NCBI GenBank assembly: GCA_964498075.1
Contig: CAZCGA010000113.1
Location: 1-20,840, forward strand
DNA: 20,840 nt
Direction: 5' to 3'
Source of the DNA: CAZCGA01 sp964498075
Lineage (GTDB): Bacteria > Desulfobacterota > Binatia > HRBIN30
Below the pieces are notes generated by a model that saw nothing but the letters and a program-made list of their open reading frames with translations, did no database searches and was not told the DNA's origin. The translations under genes and the position numbers were made by a program. Positions 15,063-20,840 of the stretch are shown here, piece after piece; the first letter of the stretch is position 1; every line of letters starts with the position of its first letter.

Positions 15063-16310
15063 TTGGGCGCCACGCCACACCGTGATCGGCGACCGAGGCT
15101 GGGGGGGAGGGCGTCCGCCGTCCTTCCCCGGGACTTCTGGTTCTACCTGATCGGCCGTTTCTGCTCGGCGGCCGCGATGACTATGATGCGCGCGGCGATT
15201 GCGTGGCATGTCTTCGATCTGTCGCACTCGGCCTTCCATCTGGGCTTGATTGGGCTCGTGCAGTTTCTTCCAGCGCTGGGCCTCATGCTGGTCGGCGGCG
15301 CCGTGGCTGATACCTACGATCGGCGCAAGGTGATGATGCTCGCGCAGATAGTCCCACTTGGCTGTGCCGCCGTGCTGTTCGTCGCCGCCCAGCGCGGTGC
15401 GGCGACGCTTCCGCTGCTCTACACGGTCATCCTGCTGGTGGCGATCGCCGCGGCGTTCGACAACCCGTCGCGCGCCGCGCTGTTGCCGATGCTGGTGTCG
15501 CGCGAGTTCTTCCCGCGGGCCGTGACCATCAGCTCGACCAACCAGGCATTGGCCTTCGTGACCGGGCCGGCCGCCGGTGGCTTGGTGATTGCCAGCGCCG
15601 GCGTCGGCGCGGTGTACGCCGTGTACGCGGCGCTCCTCGCTGGATCGCTCGCCGCGCTGCTCTTCATCCACCCCCGGCCGCAAGACGGCGAGCGCCGCGC
15701 GGTGAGCCTCCACGCGATTCGCGAAGGCCTCGCGTTCGTGCGCCGGCGGCAGGTGGTTCTCGGATGCATGACGCTCGACATGTTCGCCGTGATCTTCGGC
15801 GGAGCGACGGCGCTGCTGCCGATCTACGCCAACGAGATCTTGCACGTCGGTGCACGCGGCTACGGGTTGCTGACCTCCTCGCTCGAGCTCGGGGCGCTGC
15901 TGACCTCGCTGGTGCTCATGACGTTGCCACCGATCCGGCACGCCGGCCGCGCCTTGCTCGTCGCCGTCGGTCTCTACGGCCTCGCGACGATCGTGTTCGG
16001 CTTGTCCCGCTCGTTCCCCCTGTCGGTGATCGCGTACATGGCGGCGGGTGTGGCGGACCAGGTGAGCGTGGTCATGCGCAGCACTGCCATCCAGCTGTCC
16101 ACCCCCGACGAGCTACGCGGCCGTGTCAGTGCGGTGAACTTCCTCTTCATCGGCGCTTCGAACCAGCTCGGTGCGACGGAGTCCGGCTTCGTCGCCGCGT
16201 TGACGAGCGCGCCCTTCGCCGTGGTGAGCGGCGGAATCGGCTGTCTCATCGTGCTCGCCATCGTTGCGGCGCGCATGCCGGAGCTGCGGCGCTACCGCGT
16301 CGATACGTGA
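15063..16310 (+). CDS. MFS transporter, MFS_3/EntS-like exporter family
   Basis: This 415-residue membrane carrier has 12 predicted hydrophobic segments in two halves. The opening LPRDFWFYLIGRFCSAAAMTMM, GLVQFLPALGLMLVGGAVADTYDRRKVMML (motif A), FDNPSRAALLPMLV and, late, STPDELRGRVSAVNFLFIGASNQLG are characteristic of the MFS_3 group that includes the enterobactin exporter EntS and many efflux proteins. Export of a small organic molecule or siderophore-like compound is the family expectation. No ATG fits; TTG 15063 is supported by GGAG seven bases before it, and the frame gives a 24-residue basic leader before helix 1. The next gene starts 61 bp after its stop in the same direction. Confidence 0.87.
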   Translation: MGATPHRDRRPRLGGRASAVLPRDFWFYLIGRFCSAAAMTMMRAAIAWHVFDLSHSAFHLGLIGLVQFLPALGLMLVGGAVADTYDRRKVMMLAQIVPLGCAAVLFVAAQRGAATLPLLYTVILLVAIAAAFDNPSRAALLPMLVSREFFPRAVTISSTNQALAFVTGPAAGGLVIASAGVGAVYAVYAALLAGSLAALLFIHPRPQDGERRAVSLHAIREGLAFVRRRQVVLGCMTLDMFAVIFGGATALLPIYANEILHVGARGYGLLTSSLELGALLTSLVLMTLPPIRHAGRALLVAVGLYGLATIVFGLSRSFPLSVIAYMAAGVADQVSVVMRSTAIQLSTPDELRGRVSAVNFLFIGASNQLGATESGFVAALTSAPFAVVSGGIGCLIVLAIVAARMPELRRYRVDT

Positions 16311-16371
16311 AGTTGGTCGACACTGCGCCGCGCACGAGGTATTGGTGGCGCACATCCATGAGGAGGGTCCC

Positions 16372-16926
16372 ATGAGCACGTCTACCGCGACGACGCCACG
16401 CGCCGTGCCGCCCGCGAAGCTGGCACACGTGGTGTTCAAGACGGCACGCTTCGAGGAGATGAACCAGTGGTACCAGACCGTGCTGCAGGCACAGGTCGCC
16501 TTCGAGAATCCGATGATCGCGTTCCTGACGTACGACGATGAGCACCATCGAGTGGCAATCGTCAACATGCCGCACCTGCAGCCGCGCTCGCCCGAATCGG
16601 TGGGTCTCGAGCACATCGCCTTCACCTACGGCACGCTCGGCGACCTGGTCGACACCTACGAGCGGCTCAAGGCGCTCGACATCCGGCCGTATTGGACGAT
16701 CAATCACGGCCCGACGACGTCCTTGTACTACCGCGATCCGGACGGCAATCAGGTCGAGCTGCAGATCGACAACTTCGAGCGCACCGCAGACCTGCACGCG
16801 TGGTTCCGCTCCGGCGCCTTCGCCAGCAACCCGATCGGCGTCAACTTCGATCCCGAGAAGTTGGTCGAACGCTTCCGCCGCGGCGTGCCAGTCTCCGAGC
16901 TCGTACGTCAGGACGCTGCCGTGTGA
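16372..16926 (+). CDS. VOC protein with extradiol-dioxygenase metal triad (BphC-like)
   Basis: This 184-residue single-domain type I extradiol-like protein keeps all three metal ligands: His19 in KLAHVVFKT, His81 in LEHIAFTYG and Glu129 in DPDGNQVELQ. His112 in INHGPTTS and Tyr119/Tyr120 lie where biphenyl- and catechol-cleaving enzymes have second-sphere catalytic residues. So Fe(II)- or Mn(II)-dependent ring cleavage of a catechol, or related chemistry, is plausible, in contrast to the ligand-less VOC protein at 7608. The C-terminal extension of about 45 residues (ASNPIGVNFDPEKLVERF) is shared by a widespread single-domain group often named biphenyl 2,3-dioxygenase. ATG 16372 has GAGGAGG five bases upstream. 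It lies between the exporter and the GH3 gene, spacing 61 and 21 bp. Confidence 0.85.
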   Translation: MSTSTATTPRAVPPAKLAHVVFKTARFEEMNQWYQTVLQAQVAFENPMIAFLTYDDEHHRVAIVNMPHLQPRSPESVGLEHIAFTYGTLGDLVDTYERLKALDIRPYWTINHGPTTSLYYRDPDGNQVELQIDNFERTADLHAWFRSGAFASNPIGVNFDPEKLVERFRRGVPVSELVRQDAAV

Positions 16927-16947
16927 GCGTGCCGTAGGGGTGCGGTT

Positions 16948-19308
16948 GTGGCGGCGCGCAGGGGCGATCTTCCGCATTTGGATTCACGGCAACCCGTCGA
17001 GGCGCGCGTCCGCGACTTGCTGTCGCGCCTGACGCTCGACGAGAAGCTCGCACAGATCGGCGGCGTATGGTCCTCGAGCCTGCTCGACGATGGCGTGTTT
17101 TCAGAGAGTCGAGCGCGGGAGAAGCTGGCACACGGCACAGGGCATTTGACCCGCATCGGCGGAGCGACCGTGCTCGGACCGGCCGAGAGCGCGGCGCTCG
17201 CCAACACGATCCAGAAGTTCCTCATCGAACAGACGCGGCTGGGTATCCCGGCGATCATCCACGAGGAGAGCTGCGCCGGATACCTGGCGCGGGACGCCAC
17301 TTGCTTCCCGCAGGCGATCGGCCTGGCGAGTACCTGGGAGCCTGACCTGGTTGAAGCGATGACCACCGTCATCCGGACACAGATGCGCGCCGTCGGTGCG
17401 CATCATTCGCTGGCGCCGGTTCTGGATGTGGCGCGCGATCCGCGATGGGGCCGTACCGAAGAGACCTTCGGTGAGGACCCGTACCTGATCTCGCAGATGG
17501 GGATCGCCTACGTGCGCGGCCTGCAGGGTTCGGATCTGGCCCACGGCATCGTCGCCACCGGCAAGCACTTCCTCGGCTACGGGGCGTCGGAAGGCGGCAT
17601 GAACTGGGCGCCCGCGCACATTCCACGGCGCGAGCTCCTCGAGGTGTACCTCGCGCCGTTCGCCGCCGTCATCCAAGAGGCCAAGTTGGCGTCGATCATG
17701 AACGCCTACAATGAGATCGACGGCGTGCCGTTGGGGTCCTCGAAGGAGCTGCTCGTGGATCTCTTGCGCGGCACAGTGGGTTTCGACGGCGTCGTGGTCA
17801 GCGATTACTTCACCGTCGCCACGCTGCACCAGTATCATCGCATTGCACGCGATGAGGGAGAGGCGGCGCGTTTCGCGCTCGAAGCGGGGATCGACGTCGA
17901 GCTGCCTGCACTCCACTGCTACGGTGCGCCACTGCGCCATGCCCTCGAAACGGGAGCCGTCGATCCCGGGCTCGTCGACGCCGCAGTCGGCCGCGTCCTC
18001 CGCATGAAGTTTCAGCTCGGTCTGTTCGAGCAGCCGTACGTCGATGCGGATGCGGCCGCTGCGGTATTCGATACCGCCGAGCAGCGCGCCCTCGCACACC
18101 GGCTCGCGCAGAAGTCGATGGTGCTCCTGAAGAACGACGGCGGCCTGCTACCGCTCGACAAGGATCTGCCGTCGATCGCCGTCATCGGTCCGAGCGCCGA
18201 CAGCATACGGTTGCTGCAGGGCGACTATCACTATCCGGCGCACATCGAAATGATGTTCGGCGCGGTGAAGGAGGGCGACCTGTCACCGCGGCCGGACGGT
18301 GCTATCAATCTGGCCCAGCACTTCGTGCGCATGGTGAGCGTGCTCAAGGGCATCAGAGCGAAGGTGTCGAAGCGGACGGCGATTCACTTCGCGCAGGGGT
18401 GCGACGTTCTGGGCGACTCCACGACGGGCTTTGCAGACGCAGTCGACGCCGCCCGCAGTGCGACGGTGGCAATCGTCGTGGTCGGCGAGAAGTCGGGTCT
18501 GGTCGAAGGCTGCACCAGCGGCGAGTCGATCGACCGCGCCGATCTCGGCTTGGCCGGGAAGCAGCAAGCGCTCGTGGAGGCTGTCGTGGCGACTGGAACC
18601 CCCGTCGTGGTGGTGTTGATCAACGGCCGGCCGCTGGCGCTGCCGTGGATCGCGGCGCACGTCCCCGCCGTGCTCGAGGCGTGGGTGCCGGGCGAGGAAG
18701 GCGGCACCGCGGTCGCTGATGTGCTCTTCGGCGACTACAACCCAGGCGGCAAGCTGCCGATCTCGTTGCCGCGGACGGTTGGCCAGGTTCCGGTCTACTA
18801 CAACCACAAACCGTCCGGCGGCCGCTCGCATTGGAAGGGTGACTACGCCGATCTGAGCGCCAAGCCGTTGTTCCCGTTCGGCCATGGCCTGAGCTTCACG
18901 CGCTTCGATTACCGAAATCTCCGGGTCAACCCGGACCGCGTCGCAGCGGGAGACACCGTGCGCATCGGCGTCGAGGTCACGAACGCTGGCGAGCGCAGCG
19001 GTGACGAGGTCGTGCAGCTCTACGTCCACGACGTCGTGGCCAGCGTGACGCGTCCGGTCAAGGAGCTGAAGGGTTTCAAGCGTGTGACGCTCGCACCCGG
19101 CGAAACGAAGACGCTGACCTTCGAGCTGGCAGTGAACCAGCTCGCCTTCTACGACCGCACCATGGCCTTCGTCGTCGAGCCGGGCACGATCGAGGTGACC
19201 GTGGGCAGCTCATCGGAGGACATCCGGCTGACGGGCAGCTTCGAAATCACCGGCGAGACGACGGCGGTGGTGAGGGAGAGCCGTCCGAGCCAGGTCCGGG
19301 TGGAGTGA
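16948..19308 (+). CDS. Glycoside hydrolase family 3 (beta-glucosidase/beta-xylosidase-like)
   Basis: The 786-residue enzyme removes non-reducing-end beta-linked sugars by a retaining mechanism. Domain order is standard: an N-terminal TIM barrel (residues about 20-350) with TGKHFLGYGAS and the nucleophile Asp286 in GVVVSDYF; a C-terminal alpha/beta sandwich (about 390-620) with VLLKNDGGLLPL, GPSADS and SGESIDRADLGL, whose Glu is the likely acid/base; and a fibronectin-III-like domain (about 660-745, VTNAGERSGDEVVQLYV). There is no signal peptide, so it is cytosolic and would act on imported oligosaccharides or glycosides. The start is GTG 16948, with AGGGG about nine bases upstream. It is 21 bp after the VOC gene and probably in the same transcript. 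Exact sugar specificity cannot be read from the sequence. Confidence 0.93.
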   Translation: MAARRGDLPHLDSRQPVEARVRDLLSRLTLDEKLAQIGGVWSSSLLDDGVFSESRAREKLAHGTGHLTRIGGATVLGPAESAALANTIQKFLIEQTRLGIPAIIHEESCAGYLARDATCFPQAIGLASTWEPDLVEAMTTVIRTQMRAVGAHHSLAPVLDVARDPRWGRTEETFGEDPYLISQMGIAYVRGLQGSDLAHGIVATGKHFLGYGASEGGMNWAPAHIPRRELLEVYLAPFAAVIQEAKLASIMNAYNEIDGVPLGSSKELLVDLLRGTVGFDGVVVSDYFTVATLHQYHRIARDEGEAARFALEAGIDVELPALHCYGAPLRHALETGAVDPGLVDAAVGRVLRMKFQLGLFEQPYVDADAAAAVFDTAEQRALAHRLAQKSMVLLKNDGGLLPLDKDLPSIAVIGPSADSIRLLQGDYHYPAHIEMMFGAVKEGDLSPRPDGAINLAQHFVRMVSVLKGIRAKVSKRTAIHFAQGCDVLGDSTTGFADAVDAARSATVAIVVVGEKSGLVEGCTSGESIDRADLGLAGKQQALVEAVVATGTPVVVVLINGRPLALPWIAAHVPAVLEAWVPGEEGGTAVADVLFGDYNPGGKLPISLPRTVGQVPVYYNHKPSGGRSHWKGDYADLSAKPLFPFGHGLSFTRFDYRNLRVNPDRVAAGDTVRIGVEVTNAGERSGDEVVQLYVHDVVASVTRPVKELKGFKRVTLAPGETKTLTFELAVNQLAFYDRTMAFVVEPGTIEVTVGSSSEDIRLTGSFEITGETTAVVRESRPSQVRVE

Positions 19309-19311
19309 CGT

Positions 19312-19326
19312 TGCCGCTCAGCGGCA
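19312..19326. terminator. Hairpin across the GH3/propeller convergent junction
   Basis: TGCCGC-TCA-GCGGCA is a perfect 6-bp stem whose 3-nt loop is exactly the minus-strand TGA stop codon of the propeller gene. It begins four bases after the GH3 stop. A shared bidirectional terminator is possible; no T-tract follows on either strand. Confidence 0.3.
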
Positions 19327-20840
19327 GGTCAGCGTCGCGCCGGTTCGGCTCAGCGTGCACTTCGGTGTGGCACTGCCCGGTGGATTGAACGTGCGTCCAC
19401 CGCACTGACCGAGTGTGGCTTGCGCCGGCGCGCCCAGTACGACCTGCATCTGCACGGGTATCTGGTCCGGCCGCACCTGAAAGTTGGCCCGACTGCCACG
19501 CACGGCGAAGGTGACACGGCCGGGCGCACGTTGCGGGAAGGTGGAGATCACGACGCGGGTGATGCCGCTCGCCAGTGTGCCGCTGCCGTCGGTGAAGGTC
19601 CACCGTGTGCCGGTTCGGTTGCGGCGCCAGCCGGGAGCCCCCCGTGTCGCCGCCAGGCCCGGCGGCACGACACGCTCGAAGACCGCCGTACCGTTTGGAT
19701 CGGTGACGCTGAAGCTGAAACCGTTGGCGATCGGATCGAGCGGCGGTGCCAGCGCGGCGAACTGCAAGCGGCCGCTCATCCGCAGCTTCTCGTCGCCGGG
19801 GGGCGCGAGGTTCTTCGAGACCCGCAGCCGCGGATTGTCGATGAGCAACCCGCTGGTGCACGAGAACAGCGGGCCGCCGCCGAAGTCGAGCTGCGCGAAG
19901 GGTTGCTTGTAGATCAGCACGCGCGACCAGTTGGTGTCCGTGACGTACAGGTTCCCTTGCGGGTCGACGTACGAGCTGCCGGCCGGATAGGAGAGGAAGT
20001 CTCCGAGGATCATCTGCGGCAGCTGCTCTGCCAGCGGGTTGAGGTACACGACCGGGAAGCGCTGGGTCATGTATGGGTTGTTGCCCACGGTCATGTATCC
20101 GCGCTGGTGGAACACCGGCTTGAACGGGCTGATCAGCGGATCGCTCGCGGCGCTGGGCCCTGAGGCATTGAAGTCGCCCCCGGTGCCCAACACGCGCGAA
20201 GCTGCCAGGCCGAACTTGGCGCGCGTCGCGGTCGCGGCGACGGCGACGCGGTTGGCATCGAACTCGAGGATGCGGCTGTTGGAGCCCGCTTCACCGCCGT
20301 TGTCGGCGATGTAAAGATCGCCGCGCGCGTCGAGAGTGACGTCGTACGGATAGCAGAGGCTGGACGCGGTGGGTGCGACACAGGCGGTGCCGGCGAGGTT
20401 GGGCTGCCCGAGCACGACGTCGACGAACGGTCCGCGATTGGAGTTTCTCAGTCCGAGGCGGTTGGCAATCCGAAAGACGCGGTTGTTCCAGCGGTCGGCC
20501 ACCCACACTTCGTCGCCGCCGGCACTCGGCGCGAAGTCGAGGCCATCGGCGTTGCTCGCGTACATCTGCCCGCCGGAGCAGCCGCTGCCGCCGCAGGTGC
20601 AACCCGGGCTGCCCGGGCAGCCGAGCACCGGATAGCCCGTGAAGCCGGGCGCGGTGGTCAGCGGGATGGTCGCGGCCGGCGATGAGTTGTTGGCCAGCGG
20701 TGAGGTGAATACCGCTACGTCGAGCACTCCCGATTGCGACCGCTGCACCCACAATGCGCCGGCGTAGCTTTGTGGGTATGCAAAGTGCCTCTTCTCCAAA
20801 GCGTGTGGGTAGATTTTCACCATGATGCATCGGTTGATCG
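19318..20840 (-). CDS. NHL-type beta-propeller protein, 5' end beyond window
   Basis: At least 501 residues are visible and the frame is open at the right edge; the ATG at 20823 has no ribosome binding site and no signal peptide, so the true start is probably outside. The first 310 or so residues contain NHL-like blades: DEVWVADRWNNRVFRI, YDVTLDARGDLYIADNGG with SRILEFD, and SYVDPQGNLYVTDTNWSRVLIYKQP. These are spaced like propeller repeats and commonly sit in secreted proteins. A Cys/Gly cluster, VLGCPGSPGCTCGGSGCSGG, interrupts the propeller near residue 66. The last 170 residues form a separate beta-rich domain (KLRMSGRLQFAAL to CTLSRTGATLTCR) with three Cys near the end. No enzymatic residues are recognised; a binding or surface scaffold role is inferred. 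Confidence 0.75.
   Translation of the reverse strand, partial: INRCIMVKIYPHALEKRHFAYPQSYAGALWVQRSQSGVLDVAVFTSPLANNSSPAATIPLTTAPGFTGYPVLGCPGSPGCTCGGSGCSGGQMYASNADGLDFAPSAGGDEVWVADRWNNRVFRIANRLGLRNSNRGPFVDVVLGQPNLAGTACVAPTASSLCYPYDVTLDARGDLYIADNGGEAGSNSRILEFDANRVAVAATATRAKFGLAASRVLGTGGDFNASGPSAASDPLISPFKPVFHQRGYMTVGNNPYMTQRFPVVYLNPLAEQLPQMILGDFLSYPAGSSYVDPQGNLYVTDTNWSRVLIYKQPFAQLDFGGGPLFSCTSGLLIDNPRLRVSKNLAPPGDEKLRMSGRLQFAALAPPLDPIANGFSFSVTDPNGTAVFERVVPPGLAATRGAPGWRRNRTGTRWTFTDGSGTLASGITRVVISTFPQRAPGRVTFAVRGSRANFQVRPDQIPVQMQVVLGAPAQATLGQCGGRTFNPPGSATPKCTLSRTGATLTCR

Noticed and set aside
14943..15941. A 332-residue minus-strand frame over the MFS_3 gene
   Set aside because: Same low-complexity His/Arg/Gln composition as other shadows; the plus strand has clear membrane helices and motif A.
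1..20840. CRISPR arrays, tRNAs, IS elements, integrase or defence genes
   Set aside because: No spaced direct repeats, no cloverleaf with a CCA-type acceptor, and no transposase, recombinase or nuclease motif was found on either strand.

Overview
The window is GC-rich (roughly two thirds G+C by eye) bacterial chromosomal DNA, densely coded on both strands. I see no tRNA, rRNA, CRISPR array, transposase or phage gene. The gene mix is typical of a metabolically versatile soil or sediment heterotroph: glutathione transferases, VOC (glyoxalase/extradiol fold) proteins, a luciferase-like flavin monooxygenase, an acetoacetate-decarboxylase-fold protein, a hotdog thioesterase, SDRs, a hormone-sensitive-lipase-type esterase, two MFS carriers, a GH3 glycosidase and large beta-propeller proteins. 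I would guess an uncultured deltaproteobacterium-like lineage (Binatia-type), but no phylogenetic marker is present, so this is inference only.

Layout. 1-507 (-): 5' part of an Asp-box (BNR) propeller protein, running off the left edge. 661-1443 (+): glutathione S-transferase. 1496-2002 (-): SRPBCC-like protein. 2229-2639 (+): small secreted Ala/Gly-rich protein. 2678-6105 (-): probable operon of LLM flavin oxidoreductase, ADC-fold protein and CPA2 cation/proton antiporter, transcribed from about 6106 leftwards. 6245-7441 (+): MFS carrier, followed by a strong palindrome. 7608-8648 (+): VOC protein and YfcG-like glutathione transferase, 9 nt apart. 8661-8810 (-): decayed SDR fragment. 8927-9792 (+): frameshifted acyl-CoA thioesterase. 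9794-12957 (-): GT-C membrane glycosyltransferase translationally coupled to a lipoprotein of the sulfatase/alkaline phosphatase superfamily. 13160-14056 (-): HSL-family esterase. 14146-14916 (-): SDR. 15063-19308 (+): MFS_3 exporter, extradiol-type VOC protein and GH3 glycosidase. 19318-20840 (-): NHL-type propeller protein, open at the right edge.

Functional reading. The 5.0-9.8 kb part looks like an accessory catabolism/detoxification block (flavin oxygenation, thiol conjugation, thioester hydrolysis, efflux). It contains two signs of gene decay or rearrangement: an SDR fragment and a one-base frameshift. The 9.8-13 kb pair looks like an envelope-glycan module. No complete new defence or mobile system is evident. 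The least ordinary items are the ADC-fold protein without its catalytic lysine next to a flavin monooxygenase, the coupled GT-C/Thr-type sulfatase-like pair, and the SDR scar beside the frameshifted thioesterase.
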